Part shown: positions 1-10,972 of the stretch, piece by piece
How positions within the stretch are numbered: position 1 is the first letter of the stretch
Layout: every line of letters starts with the position of its first letter
Assembly (NCBI RefSeq): GCF_000350225.1
Contig: NW_005179151.1
Span: 43,375-107,374 of the forward strand
Direction of reading: 5' to 3'
Origin: Chondrus crispus
Lineage: Eukaryota; Rhodophyta; Florideophyceae; Gigartinales; Gigartinaceae
DNA: 64,000 nucleotides
Notes under the pieces: model-generated
What the model was told of the DNA's origin: nothing
What the model saw: the letters and a program-made list of their open reading frames with translations, nothing else
The model's database searches: none
Position numbers and translations under genes: made by a program

Positions 1-3000
1 TCAATTGAGTCGTCGTCGGATTGGGACGCTATATGGATGACATTCATGTGTAGAGCTGCTCGCCAGCATCCTCATGTGCATGACTGGACTCCACATCTAC
101 CTTATGTTTATACTCGTCTCACAAAGTCCTTGGATCTGCCTCTCGGTGCAATTGCCCCACAGAGTGCTGTGGATATGCGTTGCCCCCATTTTTGCAACTT
201 TCTTCTCGATGTCAAGATGGTTCCTGCTGCCGCTGGTTTCATCGTCCACTCCATGGATCCGAAGAACGATGTCTCGTGGGACTTTTTTGAGCGTCTCATT
301 GCGCTCATTGCCAACTACTTCCACCCAAGCAACACTGGCCGCTGGTCGGTCACTACTTGCAGTTTTCTTGTTCACACGATAGCCCATTTTGTCAGTCGCG
401 TCACTAATGAACGTCGCGCAGAGAAGGCGGGCCTTTCGGAGCGCATCTTCGGCAGTAAGACCCAGTCAGCCGTTGCTGCCGCGGAGCATAGACTGTCGCG
501 GGATTTTGTGAACCGTGTGGTCAACCTGTTGCTTCCACTTATGCAGCAGGCTCTCCATTCTAAGTATGGATCGGTGTCCGTCCAGGCTGCAGGCGCAGCC
601 CGTGATCTAGCCATTTTATCTCCAGAGATCGTTATCGAACCGTGCCTCGTTCAAGCAGCAGAAGGGCTGCAATCCATTTCTAGCCCACACCGAACATCTG
701 CGGCATTGAGACTCCTGAGCTCTTTGACACCAGTCTTTATGGATCCGAGCTTTTTCCCGAACGGCGTAGATTTTCTTCCCCAAATTCTTATGCTGACCCT
801 CCCGGGAATCGATGCAAACGATCTCAGCAAGACGGACGCTACGTTCAAATTCATAGCCTCAGCTGCTGGCCGCCTGCAAAGTATTATCGCTTCAGACCCT
901 GGATGTGCGGTTGCTCATTTTCTTGAGGACTACGTTTTTCAGCTTCTCGAACGGGTTTTTGCCCTTCTGGAATCCTTGGAGGCACCCCCGAAGAAAAACC
1001 GAAACGGCCACTTTCCATCCGGGGGGGGATCTCCGGTATCTTTCTTCATATTTTCTGTCTCTATGGAAAACCTCCTCGGCGCTCTTCCCAGGGATCTCAC
1101 TGTGACCGTGGCACAGCGGATATCTAAACAAGTGAGAGGGGCGGCAGTGTCAAATGCCATAAAATTTTATGCTCTGCTCGTCAGGACTGCGGCAGCCGCC
1201 GCAGCAGAAGCGAAGAGCGGATGCTCTGCGAACATCTTCATCCCACAGCTTCTCGACCTTATTCTCGAGAAGTCTTCGGACTCTACTGACGAACAGTACA
1301 CTCTGACCTCTGTGGGTGAGAACGAATTGGTTTGGCGAATTCGTATGCTGGCGCAGGCATCGCGAACATGTGGTAGAATGCTCCAGTTTAAGGAGAAAAT
1401 TAGTACTGTCATAAGGCTGGCCATGGACAAACCTTCCCGGCCAATTTACAAGGCTGGGGGGCGCCTCTTGCGAGGTTTCCTTGAAGGGTTGTCCTGTACC
1501 CGAATGAAGTTTGGGCCGGGCCTTGGAACGGAGGAGGATGCCGTCACGGATGGTGGGATATACAGTTTTCAGTGGAAGGAACCCTCAAAAGAGGAGTGGG
1601 CTGGTGCTGAAGATTTTGTTGAGTACTTTTTGAAACAAGCAGAAAAGCTTTGTTACGAAGGCTCCAAAGGGCTGAAGGAGCCTGAGGTAACCAATGATCG
1701 AGATGTATTGTTTCGAGCACTTCGAATGTTGCATGCGATTCAAAGGGGTGGACGGTGGATTTTTGCTGGGGCAATACCTGATCGTCTGAAAGAGCTGGAC
1801 AGATTCGCAGACGCGGCTATCTCCATGTCCAAGCAAGACGCAAAAATGATCCTAAAGCGTCCTGTTTCTGCAGGTCTTGGCGGAGAACGAGTCGAATCAG
1901 GAGGTCGTGAAATAGCCACAAAGTTGTGGTCGAGGACATACTTGCTTGTATCGGAAATCATGGCAATGGTTATAGCGACACGGCCTGACGATGGGGCTCT
2001 GTTGTATAGGACACTTGAGCCGCTCGAACTCGCTCATGAGCCGTTCCGGAAAGCAAGTCCCACTCGCCAACCGTTGCACATATGCACGGCATACAAATCA
2101 ATCTACACGTCTGTGGTTGCGTCAAAGAGGCCTTTTGGGGCAGAAGGAGGTCCCGGCAGGGATATGCCTCGATTTATCGTGAAACTACGCGTTGAAGCGC
2201 ACCACGAGCTGAGGTTGAGCATTGCGGCGCGTGGGGGCTTGACAGCAGACTCATTGAATGATACGCTAATCTCTCAGGTTGCTGGTCTTGCAATTAACGA
2301 CTTTCCTCGTGTGAGAGGGGAAGCTAGGGGCGTTCTTACTCGCGCCATGAGGTTTGCGAAACCTGCTGTGCGTCGCCGTGAGATACAGCGTATCATTGCG
2401 GTGCTCAAGGAGTCTGCCATATCAGTTACTGCCTCTTCTGGATTGGCCTCAGAACTCGGCGACATTACGAGCCCCAGTAGCACTCGTGGTGTTGCAATGC
2501 AATCAGAGGACCCGCACAAACCTGGAGAGATGCCGAGCACCACGACGCAGCGTCTGGCGCAAAGTGCATCAGGTGCGAAGAATGGAGACATTCTGTACGA
2601 CAGAATGATTGGCGCAGCAGCCGTACTACGCAGTGCCGCTGCAGCCCCGATTATCATGCGTAGCTGGGATCTTTTTATATCCATTTTGAAGGCTCTGCTT
2701 GATGCCATGTTGAGCGCCGAACGTGCAGACGCTGCGAGTGCGGTGAGTTATTTGTTCAGTAAGCTTGCGTCCCTTGTGCGGCCATTGAGTCTGACACCAA
2801 TTCGGGTTGTCAGAGAAGATTTCTCTGCAACTGCTGATGAAACTTACACAGCTCCGGAAAGGGACGAAGAGAAGAGGCGGACTATGCTCTATGACGATTT
2901 AAACAAGTACTTGCTTGGAGTCTTGAACCGCACAACTGAGTCTTTAAAAAAGGATAAAGAACAAGAACAGTCACATGGAGCGGGGTCTGAACTGAGCAAG

Positions 3001-5046
3001 ACGAAAGAAGCCCATTGGAGATTACAAAGCCTAGTTGCAACAATTTTGTACATCATTTTACGGGAAGACAGGCCTCCACCTGCAAGTGTGGCCGAGTTTT
3101 TTATCAAGGGAATGGCGTCGGACGTTGTTACGTTACGACAGATTAGCTCAAAAGCAATTATGTTCATTCTTGCAGTGCATGGAAGACGAGATGGAGTAAA
3201 GCGAACGGAAGATGCCAGTTTTGATGATTCTCCGACATCATGGAGAACTGCCGGAAATTTGGCTCTCGGAGCAATTGGTGAAGTTGTTTGTGAACCACAG
3301 TTTGCGAAGAAGCTAGTCCACACCCTCGCACTAGATCATGACGATTCCGAAGGAGGATCAAGGCGAAATCAGATGATAGGGAACGCCGGTGGTGCAATAG
3401 CTGTGATGAATATATCCCGCAACATCGACGGTGACGCCTGTTGGATGATGGCAGGGGGGCGACCGTGGCCTTCATCATGGGTCCCTCGTTCGCGGGATAA
3501 TATGAATATAGTGCGCATGCGATTGTATGAATCATTCGTCAGGGTTTTTGGAAGGTACATTTTTGATGCGTTGGCGCCGACATTATCGGACCTCATCGCG
3601 AAACTGGAAGCGAAACAGGAGATAATAATAAGTGGGGTGAAGCCTGAAGACGTACGGGTTTTGGCTGCGGAGATGTTAGCTGGAATATGTCGGGGCCTTG
3701 ACATTTATCACTGTGAAGATGGTGTCCCAGAGGAGAAGCTGCAAAGTCTTGCCTTCGCTTTGCTCAGTGACATGACAGGGCGCCTGGGCAACGTCACTGG
3801 GGGGACGTTGATACGGCTTATAGCCACTTCAGAGTCGCACACTGTAGGATGTGGCGTCTGGGCCAGTATATTGGAGTGGTTGCTAAAAAAGAAGCCGGTT
3901 GTAGTACCGATGGGTGATGGACCAGTTGCCCACCTGCAGGCCCGGAGATTGCGTTACCTGCATGCATGCGTAGCTGACATTGATGAGTCGAAGGGAGATA
4001 TTACTTCACGTTTTGTGAAAGAAACATTGGGTCCTCTCACAAGTGAAATCGGATTTGATCATCAGCTTAAAACGGTCCGAGAAGAAGTGGCGAGATGTCT
4101 CTCTCTGATTGCATCTATTGTGCCGAAGCAGGCAGAAATCTTTTTCGATGACAAGATTACTGAGCTCTTCGGCCGTATGTCACCAGGGGCAATGACTGAC
4201 GTTGCCGGCCCAGATTCTAGCTCGATAGAAGATGCACAGAAGAAGAGCCGTTCAAGACAAGGTGAAACGCTGTCTCGGTTCATATCCATAGTCCAGTGGG
4301 GTGGGAGAACGACTGCGTTTGAAAAGTACGTCCCCAAAGCTTTGCCGGCCTTGTTTGCCTCATTTGACGAGAGTGATTCAGAGCGTATCTCGCATGCGCG
4401 AATGGCCCTGTCATTCTGTGCGCAGGGACGATTTTTATCATCGACGATAAGAGAAGTAATCGTTGCAGTTGAGGAGACGGTGAACGACCCGCGGTGGAAG
4501 GTGCGGTCTTCAGTTTTGGCGTTCTTGCAGGTGTTCTCGTTTGTCTCTTTGTTCAGGATTAGCCCAAATGCCATGCAGCACATTCGACAGATAGTTCTGA
4601 CGCTGCTGGCAGATTCCCAGCTTGAAGTGCGACAAGCAGCTGCGGCAGTTTTTGTGACCATGGTACGGGATGCCACGACTGAAGCAGTGGAAGAAGTTCG
4701 GAACAGTCGCATGAAGGTCCTCGAATCCACAACTCCGAAGCGTCGAGGGTCGAAACGGGAACCGTTAGACTCGGAAACAGTGCGTGAGCGTCATGGCGCG
4801 GTGCTAGGTTTATCTAGCATGATCACATCTAATCCGTACAGCGTACCACAGTGGATGCCTGCCGTTCTCGTTGCATTGTCAAGTTGCGTGAATGACCCTC
4901 CCCCGATTTCAACGGGTGTACGAAAGCTTTTTGCGGATTTCATGCGAACTCATCGAGATGAATGGTCGACGCACAAGCTAGCATTTGCTCCTGATGAGTT
5001 GGACATTGTGTCGGAAGTATTAGTTTCACCTTCCTACTACGCGTAA
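1..5046 (+). CDS. PSME4: Proteasome activator PA200/BLM10 (5' partial)
   Basis: HEAT-repeat proteasome activator that caps the 20S core particle and promotes ATP-independent degradation of peptides and some proteins, including acetylated histones, in the nucleus (family knowledge). The frame is open from base 1 and the first Met (37) is internal, preceded by SSSDWDAIW, so the N-terminus lies outside the window. About 1681 residues are visible; the family is usually 1800-2100. The frame is one long alpha-helical, Leu/Ala-rich solenoid without introns. The C-terminal part (SSVLAFLQVFSF, LLADSQLEVRQAAA) fits the conserved BLM10/PA200 C-terminal domain. The protein ends in SYYA, which is the family's HbYX-type tail that inserts into the alpha-ring pockets and opens the gate. 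The tail is intact, so the gene looks functional. Confidence is high because the tail and the length agree. Confidence 0.9.
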   Translation, partial: SIESSSDWDAIWMTFMCRAARQHPHVHDWTPHLPYVYTRLTKSLDLPLGAIAPQSAVDMRCPHFCNFLLDVKMVPAAAGFIVHSMDPKNDVSWDFFERLIALIANYFHPSNTGRWSVTTCSFLVHTIAHFVSRVTNERRAEKAGLSERIFGSKTQSAVAAAEHRLSRDFVNRVVNLLLPLMQQALHSKYGSVSVQAAGAARDLAILSPEIVIEPCLVQAAEGLQSISSPHRTSAALRLLSSLTPVFMDPSFFPNGVDFLPQILMLTLPGIDANDLSKTDATFKFIASAAGRLQSIIASDPGCAVAHFLEDYVFQLLERVFALLESLEAPPKKNRNGHFPSGGGSPVSFFIFSVSMENLLGALPRDLTVTVAQRISKQVRGAAVSNAIKFYALLVRTAAAAAAEAKSGCSANIFIPQLLDLILEKSSDSTDEQYTLTSVGENELVWRIRMLAQASRTCGRMLQFKEKISTVIRLAMDKPSRPIYKAGGRLLRGFLEGLSCTRMKFGPGLGTEEDAVTDGGIYSFQWKEPSKEEWAGAEDFVEYFLKQAEKLCYEGSKGLKEPEVTNDRDVLFRALRMLHAIQRGGRWIFAGAIPDRLKELDRFADAAISMSKQDAKMILKRPVSAGLGGERVESGGREIATKLWSRTYLLVSEIMAMVIATRPDDGALLYRTLEPLELAHEPFRKASPTRQPLHICTAYKSIYTSVVASKRPFGAEGGPGRDMPRFIVKLRVEAHHELRLSIAARGGLTADSLNDTLISQVAGLAINDFPRVRGEARGVLTRAMRFAKPAVRRREIQRIIAVLKESAISVTASSGLASELGDITSPSSTRGVAMQSEDPHKPGEMPSTTTQRLAQSASGAKNGDILYDRMIGAAAVLRSAAAAPIIMRSWDLFISILKALLDAMLSAERADAASAVSYLFSKLASLVRPLSLTPIRVVREDFSATADETYTAPERDEEKRRTMLYDDLNKYLLGVLNRTTESLKKDKEQEQSHGAGSELSKTKEAHWRLQSLVATILYIILREDRPPPASVAEFFIKGMASDVVTLRQISSKAIMFILAVHGRRDGVKRTEDASFDDSPTSWRTAGNLALGAIGEVVCEPQFAKKLVHTLALDHDDSEGGSRRNQMIGNAGGAIAVMNISRNIDGDACWMMAGGRPWPSSWVPRSRDNMNIVRMRLYESFVRVFGRYIFDALAPTLSDLIAKLEAKQEIIISGVKPEDVRVLAAEMLAGICRGLDIYHCEDGVPEEKLQSLAFALLSDMTGRLGNVTGGTLIRLIATSESHTVGCGVWASILEWLLKKKPVVVPMGDGPVAHLQARRLRYLHACVADIDESKGDITSRFVKETLGPLTSEIGFDHQLKTVREEVARCLSLIASIVPKQAEIFFDDKITELFGRMSPGAMTDVAGPDSSSIEDAQKKSRSRQGETLSRFISIVQWGGRTTAFEKYVPKALPALFASFDESDSERISHARMALSFCAQGRFLSSTIREVIVAVEETVNDPRWKVRSSVLAFLQVFSFVSLFRISPNAMQHIRQIVLTLLADSQLEVRQAAAAVFVTMVRDATTEAVEEVRNSRMKVLESTTPKRRGSKREPLDSETVRERHGAVLGLSSMITSNPYSVPQWMPAVLVALSSCVNDPPPISTGVRKLFADFMRTHRDEWSTHKLAFAPDELDIVSEVLVSPSYYA

Positions 5047-5390
5047 CCACACTTCATGTTTTGCAGCGTGAATAAATATTCCAAGTCAAGTAAGTCAAGG
5101 CGAAATGGTGCTGGACATGAACACTGCATTCCTTCAATTCATGCCCTTTTCTTCGTCTCCACCTTAGTTGGAGAAAAGAATACGCTTTTCATTCGCCGTA
5201 GTAAGGAAAAGTTGCGATGTTTATGTACAGAATTCAACGTCGTCGGCGAATACAGAAATTACCGTGTGTATCACAGAAACACTGATATGAATTAAACTTC
5301 AATACTGATGAGTGGTATAGGAATTCCGCGTACAGACCGGCACAATCACTACAAGCAGGCGCCTTCCGCTACAGCAGCGTCAGTCAGTCA

Positions 5391-6407
5391 CTAGACAGGT
5401 AGTAACGGTACCCTAGGACTGGAGATGAGATCTCCTACACGTCGAACATGGGCGTCGGGTGGCGTTTGATATGCCCCAGCTTTTGAAATAACTTGTTGTC
5501 GGTCATGACTCGAAAGCTGCAAATATTTTGAGTCCTTATCATCATGGGGGACAAAGGAAGGAACAGACATCTTGTTGACCTTGCTCGAAAAGTAAATATT
5601 CCAAAACAGGGAACAGAGGTTCGCAAAGACGACTCTAAGATCTGGAGTGCCGATGTAGTAATTAGCAAAATTTGCAGGGAGCCAAAAAACAGCGTTCTTG
5701 AACCAGAGCGGAAAGAATTGGGCGTCAAGTGCCTTGCGAACGGGGCTCCAACCGCGGCGGCAGACAAAGCCATCATAGATAATGTACATAGAAATACAGA
5801 TAGGTTCCAGCGTGATTTGTTCAAAGATGCATTTGATCAAAGAACCAGAAATGTCATCTTCGGGTCCATACTCATTCATCAAGGCGTACCACAGGTACAA
5901 AAACGGACCCATCGCGATGAGACCATAAACTGTGTAGCGGAGTAGGCGAGTGAACGAGAAGGCTGGGGGTTTCGGGTTTGCGCGGCGGTTGAGAACCTGA
6001 GCGAGGAAGTCGGCAATAAAGAAAATGACACCGGCAGTAATAGCTCTAGACAAGAGTGGATGCAAATGGAGCTGGCGTTGGTAGAGCCGAAGAGTCCTTT
6101 TCGCAACGCGGCGAGTATGTTGTGACAAATGAAGAAGTGACGGGATGAAAAGGGAGGGCTCTGATAGAATGTAGGAAGAGTAATGAGAAAGCAGAAAAGA
6201 AGCTGTAGAGAGCAAGCCGATGACGATTAGAAAGCGGTAGAGATTGGAATAGTTAAATGCAAGTGATATTCGGAGACGGGAGCGCGAAGAAAAGGGCTTT
6301 GACGTGATTCTATCAACCAGAGAAGAAGGCTGAGATTGGGATGTCGAGTAGGAATGGACGGCGGGGGCGGGGAGTCGCTTCCCCGGGTGGAGATTGTGTG
6401 CAGCCAT
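5391..6407 (-). CDS. Mpv17/PMP22 family membrane protein
   Basis: Multi-pass protein of the Mpv17/PMP22 family, found in the inner mitochondrial or peroxisomal membrane and linked to small-molecule permeability (family knowledge). I start it at the ATG at 6407 (MAAHNLHPGK); the frame opens a little further upstream only with a GTG. It has 338 residues, longer than the usual 180-250. The first ~125 residues are an added N-terminal region rich in Ser/Arg with a hydrophobic segment (FLIVIGLLSTASFLL). The family domain begins at about 125: YQRQLHLHPLLSRAITAG, then IADFLAQ, the GPFLYLWY motif, EQITLEPI, and the C-terminal signature FWLPANFANYY...LRVVFANLCSLFWNIYFS. The N-terminal extension could carry an organelle-targeting signal. 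About 30 residues trail the last helix. It is convergent with PA200 (344 bp apart) and divergent from TrpRS. Confidence 0.85.
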   Translation of the reverse strand: MAAHNLHPGKRLPAPAVHSYSTSQSQPSSLVDRITSKPFSSRSRLRISLAFNYSNLYRFLIVIGLLSTASFLLSHYSSYILSEPSLFIPSLLHLSQHTRRVAKRTLRLYQRQLHLHPLLSRAITAGVIFFIADFLAQVLNRRANPKPPAFSFTRLLRYTVYGLIAMGPFLYLWYALMNEYGPEDDISGSLIKCIFEQITLEPICISMYIIYDGFVCRRGWSPVRKALDAQFFPLWFKNAVFWLPANFANYYIGTPDLRVVFANLCSLFWNIYFSSKVNKMSVPSFVPHDDKDSKYLQLSSHDRQQVISKAGAYQTPPDAHVRRVGDLISSPRVPLLPV

Positions 6408-7091
6408 GCCGGATATGGCAACGGTCACGGCGTCTTTACCTAGCGCTGAGTGGGTCCGGACGTTCTGACATGCTTGAGCGGCAGTGGAGTTGGTGGGTTA
6501 GCCCGCAAAGGACAAGGACGGGGCAGTCCGTGGATCCGTACGGTAGGTAGGTGTATGGAAGAGGTAAAAGCTGGAGGGACTGCGGTGCAAGGGGAGAGAG
6601 GGGAGAGCGTAGGGGGAGGGAGGGTGCGGGAAGGAGGGGCTGGAATTGGGTAGATGCGGGAGTGTGGGCTGGGAATATTATTTTTCAGTGTCAGGCCGTT
6701 GGGTCGCCCACAGCTTTGTGTCCATTAATCGCACTCAGAACTTGGCCGTTGTGCATCGCGACCAATCGACGCCGCCCCCTCAGGCCTTTCACCAGTTTTT
6801 TCCCCTTTTTCTTAATCCTTTGATCTGAACGTTACACGTGGCTTCCCCACACTTCACCTACGTATGAAATCGTGATCTAATTTTGTCATGATTCGGTAAT
6901 CCAATCTCGCACTTACGTCCTCGCTGGCGTGCCTGGCGTGCCTGTAACACGTCAACGACGGACGTGGCCTTCTGCTTCGTACCGCAGCCCTTTTAACTCG
7001 CCAACAATGTGCTCACCTGCCCATCGCCGAAGTTGTGATCCCACCCTTGCACTCTCCCCTGCCTTTCCTTCCCGCAATCTCCATCTCTCGC
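6408..7091. promoter_or_regulatory. Divergent intergenic/promoter region
   Basis: This 684-bp spacer separates two divergently transcribed genes, so it must hold the promoter and 5' UTR of both. It is purine-rich near the Mpv17 side (6555-6650, many GGGAGAG-type runs) and pyrimidine-rich near the TrpRS start. I see no TATA box at a convincing distance, no RNA gene and no credible small ORF. Confidence 0.4.
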
Positions 7092-8315
7092 ATGGCAGAT
7101 CTCAGTACGCCACCTGATGTTCCCGCCACAAATGATGACCAAGCCCCCGCCCCTATTGTCACCCCGTGGGAAGTATCAGGCATCATCGACTACGACAAGT
7201 TGATATCCCAATTCGGTTCCCGTCCCATCTCCCCGGAACTTCTTGCCCGCTTCGAAGCCCTCACCGGCCACCGTCCTCATCTCTTTCTGCGACGAGGTAT
7301 CTTCTTCTCCCATCGCGATCTCGAGGCCCTCCTCAACAACTACGAAGCAGGCAAGAAATTCTACCTCTACACTGGCCGTGGGCCCTCGTCCACTGCCCTC
7401 CATCTCGGCCATCTTGTTCCTTTCATCTTCACAGCTTATCTGCAAAAAGTTTTCAACGTTCCGTGCGTCATTCAGCTTACCGATGACGAAAAGTTTCTCT
7501 TCGCCAAGCAACAGAAGGGCGATAAACCACCACCACCGATCGAGCATTTTATGGGCCTCGCTCGCGAGAACGCAAAAGACATCATCGCTGTTGGTTTCGA
7601 TCCCGCAAAGACCTTTATCTTCTCGGACACCTCCTACATCGCCTCGCTTTATCTAAACGTATTGCGCATCCAGCGCATTACCACATACAATCAGGCCCGC
7701 GCCATCTTCGGCTTTACGGACTCGGATAACATCGGCAAACACGCCTTCCCGGCCGTCCAGGCTGCGCCGTCATTCTCTACAAGTTTCCCTGTCGTCCTTG
7801 GCGGTGCCGTCGATATTCCGTGTCTCATTCCATGTGCTATTGACCAGGACCCATATTTTAGACTCACGCGAGACGCAGCACCGAGGCTCAACTACCTCAA
7901 ACCGGCACTCATTCACTCAAAGTTCTTCCCGGCGCTTCAAGGTGATAATACTAAAATGTCTTCCTCTCTTGCAGAATCTGCTATCTTCCTGGACGATACG
8001 CCCAAAAAGATCAAGACAAAGGTCAACAAGTATGCCTTCTCGGGAGGCAGGGAGACTGTGGAGGAGCATCGACGACTCGGAGGGAACGTCGACGTAGACA
8101 TTTCTTACCGATACCTAACGTTTTTCTTGGAGGATGATGAGAAACTTGAGCACATCCGGGCTGCTTACTCGTCCGGTGAAATGCTGTCTGGGGAAATCAA
8201 GGCAGAGCTCATCAAGGTGTTGCAACCTATCGTTGCCAACCATCAGACTAGACGTTCTGAAGTCTCAGATCAAGTTTTAGATCAGTTTTTCGCCATCCGG
8301 CCATTAGAATTTTAA
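7092..8315 (+). CDS. WARS: Tryptophanyl-tRNA synthetase, cytosolic type
   Basis: Class I aminoacyl-tRNA synthetase that charges tRNA-Trp for cytosolic translation. The ATG at 7092 ([10 protein letters not shown]) is preferred; the upstream GTG codon in frame adds an unlikely extension. It has 407 residues, a normal size for the eukaryotic/archaeal-type enzyme without a WHEP domain. Visible motifs in order are [15 protein letters not shown] near residue 24, the [14 protein letters not shown] segment holding the HIGH-type signature (LHLGH), [44 protein letters not shown], and KMSSS as the KMSKS-type ATP loop. The C-terminal anticodon-binding helices follow. No targeting peptide is evident. It is divergent from the Mpv17-like gene and convergent with the armadillo gene (308-bp spacer). 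Confidence 0.95.
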   Translation: MADLSTPPDVPATNDDQAPAPIVTPWEVSGIIDYDKLISQFGSRPISPELLARFEALTGHRPHLFLRRGIFFSHRDLEALLNNYEAGKKFYLYTGRGPSSTALHLGHLVPFIFTAYLQKVFNVPCVIQLTDDEKFLFAKQQKGDKPPPPIEHFMGLARENAKDIIAVGFDPAKTFIFSDTSYIASLYLNVLRIQRITTYNQARAIFGFTDSDNIGKHAFPAVQAAPSFSTSFPVVLGGAVDIPCLIPCAIDQDPYFRLTRDAAPRLNYLKPALIHSKFFPALQGDNTKMSSSLAESAIFLDDTPKKIKTKVNKYAFSGGRETVEEHRRLGGNVDVDISYRYLTFFLEDDEKLEHIRAAYSSGEMLSGEIKAELIKVLQPIVANHQTRRSEVSDQVLDQFFAIRPLEF

Positions 8316-8623
8316 CTCAAGGACGTCTCCGGGGCAGGGCTTGCCGTAAACAAATTTAACTTTTTACATTTCACTTAGCTACGAAGGAAGCCAGCAGGTG
8401 CCAGGCAATCAGTGTGTCTCCGCAAATAAGGCACACTTCGGTATGTCGCGACCTGCTTTTCTAGTTACCAGCTGTCCATGCCCGGAAACATGTCCAATCT
8501 TGGAAATTGCACGCACCTTCAACCCCAACGTTCAGAAGTCTTTGAGAACAAAAGCAACCTGTGTTTTTGGACCCTCCACTCCCCATATACCGTAGGTATT
8601 ATTTTTCTGCGGCCCCATGCTTT

Positions 8624-10972
8624 TCATGTTTGTGGGTACTTTCTTCTAGTCTGTGAGGATTGAAACTTTCCCATAGATCGGATTTTTGTCGGAGAGGTCT
8701 GGTCGTCTCTGCTTTGCAATATTTGTAGCAACGCCAGCGCCTGGAATCGTACATCCGGATTGTTGTTGTGGAACTCTTTGGCATGTTCAACCACATTCGC
8801 AACTGCAAGCTCCTTCATAGTCCGAAGATTGTGATCGAAAAATGCGATGTTGAACATCATGGCGCATGATTGCTCCTGGATTTGTGCATTTTGCGGGTAT
8901 CCCATCATCGCATAAACTGCCATGTCGATAGCGCCGGAATCCCCAAGAAGCCGTGAATTGAGCTCATCTGAATCTGACAGATTTCGAAGAGCTAGAGAAC
9001 AGTTTTCTTGAATCCCCTCATGATCCAGATGCTTGGACATTACATCAGCGATTGTTGCTATTCCGCCGTAGCGACCAACGAGTTTTTTCCCCTCCTTGTG
9101 GTCGCAGATAGCATTTCCCAGCGCAAGAATTGCGCTTTCGGCGATGGCAGGAACGTCCTCCCCGTCCCCAAGAATTCGAGTTAACAGCTTTAACCCCCCG
9201 CACTCAAAAACTTCATCACGATTCTCCCTTGAAAAGCACAAGAACCGTATCGCGGAGCAAGCACGTATCACGATTGTTTCGTTTGATCGGTACCCTTCCA
9301 GTGCTTTTAAAATGAGTCTCGTACCTCCCGCTTTTTTAATACGCACTTGATTGTCAAGGTTCTTGTCACTGATATTGCTCAAGACAGAAAGACTCTTTTC
9401 AACGACGTGTGTCTGGCTCATATTATTTTCCATTGCTGCTAGACAGGTTTCAATGAGCTCACCACCGCCCGCGCGGTCTTTGTTTCCAGGATCCTGTGAG
9501 CAGATATTTGCCAACGCCCAGCACCCTTGGTACTGGACATTGGTGTCTTTCGAGAAGTTCTTCATTAGTCTTATTAATGAATCGAGCGCAAAAGCCCTGC
9601 CTGCAATCCACTGATTTGTTGTTGAACCGTACGTAATATTTCTTAATGCAAGGCAACAGCAAGTTTGGAGTTCAACATCTGTCTCATGCCTGTTCATAGC
9701 ATTGATAATGGTATCGATACCATCCACTCTACCAATTCGTTCCTTTCCAACCTCTGATGCTGAAGCGAGGTTACATAACGTACTAGCCCCGTTCTTTAGT
9801 ATAGTCCGAACGTCCTGAAACTCAACCATGGCCCGCAAAACGCATTCCACTCCTCGCTCTTCAAGAATACAGTTTCTTGCTGCGGCGTCTCTAGTTAATG
9901 ACATTAACGCGAAAATACCTTTATCTTGAAGTGCATCAAGCTTTTTGTATCGTTGGATGGCCTTCATGATTTGTTTCACACCACCAGTGTCAGCAATCGT
10001 CGGTTGAGCTGATGGCATGTCCTGTGCAATCTTTCCAAGGACTACACAAGCTCTCTCTTGGACCTCATGTTCTTCTTCATAGTCCTCCATAGCTCGATAG
10101 ATCTCCCGTAAAAATCGCTCCAGACGTCTAGATGGACAGTGCCTTCCAGACCGTAAACTGCAGTGCACCTGATTCAAAGCTCTCTGAGATTCATCGTCAT
10201 TCGAGGCTTGTGGAGGAAACAGCAAAAACTCCAAAGCGTCACGGAGTCTGTTTTCCATTTCTGTTTCGCTCCCAGAATCTGAGTCAGCATCGTTGGTTAC
10301 TGGCGAAAGAAGTTCTTCTTGTCGCACGATGTCTGGAAGATGATTGGGGAAGGTCTGTTGTTTCGACTGCGCCTCTTTCATCCCCTGGGCCATCCCTCTG
10401 CTGAGTGAGCTTTTCTTGCGCAACTGTTTTACAAATTCTGGTGTATACGGAGGGTGGCTTTGACGCCTTTGTTCCCGTTCAATACGCGCTTCCCCATGGC
10501 CTTGTGGAACGCCTTTCCCAACAGAAGTAATACGCGCACGTGGCTTGCGGTCATCCGTAAGACATGAAGTGTTTTGAATCAGTGCATCTTCTCTTCTACG
10601 ACTATCGATAAAGCTTTGACTGGTACTTTTGCGTGTTGTGCGTGCGTTGCTGCTGAACTGCTTGGACAGAGCCAACTCCATGTTTGAGCGCGCTTTAGCC
10701 AAAGGCGCAATATTGCCGCTCTTCCTGAGACCTGGGTCAGGAGCAGAGAACGCTTTCACGGCCAAACAACCTGGTCGAAGAGATGTGCTGGACGACCTCG
10801 TCTGGAACGAGGTTCTAGGGCCCGATGCAGACTGCCGTGGCCCAGAAACAGTGCTCAGCGAGCGAAGATTTTCAGGGGCTTTTTTGAATGAGTTGGACTC
10901 ATTCAGTGGTGCCTTTTGTTCCACGCCGTTCACAGCTGAGAATTTCATATTTTTGAGAGGCTCAGTGGACAT
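8624..10972 (-). CDS. Armadillo-repeat protein
   Basis: Protein of 782 residues starting at an ATG (MSTEPLKNMKF). The first ~270 residues are low-complexity and rich in Ser, Arg and Lys (SLSTVSGPRQSAS, KSTSQSF), probably disordered. An acidic linker (DADSDSGSETEMENRL) is followed by about ten armadillo repeats from ~320 to ~755. Typical repeat cores include QDKGIFALMSL, NGASTLCNLA, CCCLALRNI, GCWALANIC, EKSLSVLSNIS, RACSAIRFLC, ESAILALGN and ENCSLALRNLS. Armadillo solenoids bind proteins, but the client cannot be told from sequence. Importin-alpha is unlikely because no IBB domain is seen and the repeats lack its Trp-Asn array. It resembles generic algal and protist ARM proteins. It is divergent from the aspartic protease gene. 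Confidence 0.85.
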   Translation of the reverse strand: MSTEPLKNMKFSAVNGVEQKAPLNESNSFKKAPENLRSLSTVSGPRQSASGPRTSFQTRSSSTSLRPGCLAVKAFSAPDPGLRKSGNIAPLAKARSNMELALSKQFSSNARTTRKSTSQSFIDSRRREDALIQNTSCLTDDRKPRARITSVGKGVPQGHGEARIEREQRRQSHPPYTPEFVKQLRKKSSLSRGMAQGMKEAQSKQQTFPNHLPDIVRQEELLSPVTNDADSDSGSETEMENRLRDALEFLLFPPQASNDDESQRALNQVHCSLRSGRHCPSRRLERFLREIYRAMEDYEEEHEVQERACVVLGKIAQDMPSAQPTIADTGGVKQIMKAIQRYKKLDALQDKGIFALMSLTRDAAARNCILEERGVECVLRAMVEFQDVRTILKNGASTLCNLASASEVGKERIGRVDGIDTIINAMNRHETDVELQTCCCLALRNITYGSTTNQWIAGRAFALDSLIRLMKNFSKDTNVQYQGCWALANICSQDPGNKDRAGGGELIETCLAAMENNMSQTHVVEKSLSVLSNISDKNLDNQVRIKKAGGTRLILKALEGYRSNETIVIRACSAIRFLCFSRENRDEVFECGGLKLLTRILGDGEDVPAIAESAILALGNAICDHKEGKKLVGRYGGIATIADVMSKHLDHEGIQENCSLALRNLSDSDELNSRLLGDSGAIDMAVYAMMGYPQNAQIQEQSCAMMFNIAFFDHNLRTMKELAVANVVEHAKEFHNNNPDVRFQALALLQILQSRDDQTSPTKIRSMGKFQSSQTRRKYPQT

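Noticed and set aside
4062-4730. 222-codon minus-strand frame opposite PA200
   Set aside because: It is a shadow of the conserved PA200 C-terminal region and has no motif of its own.
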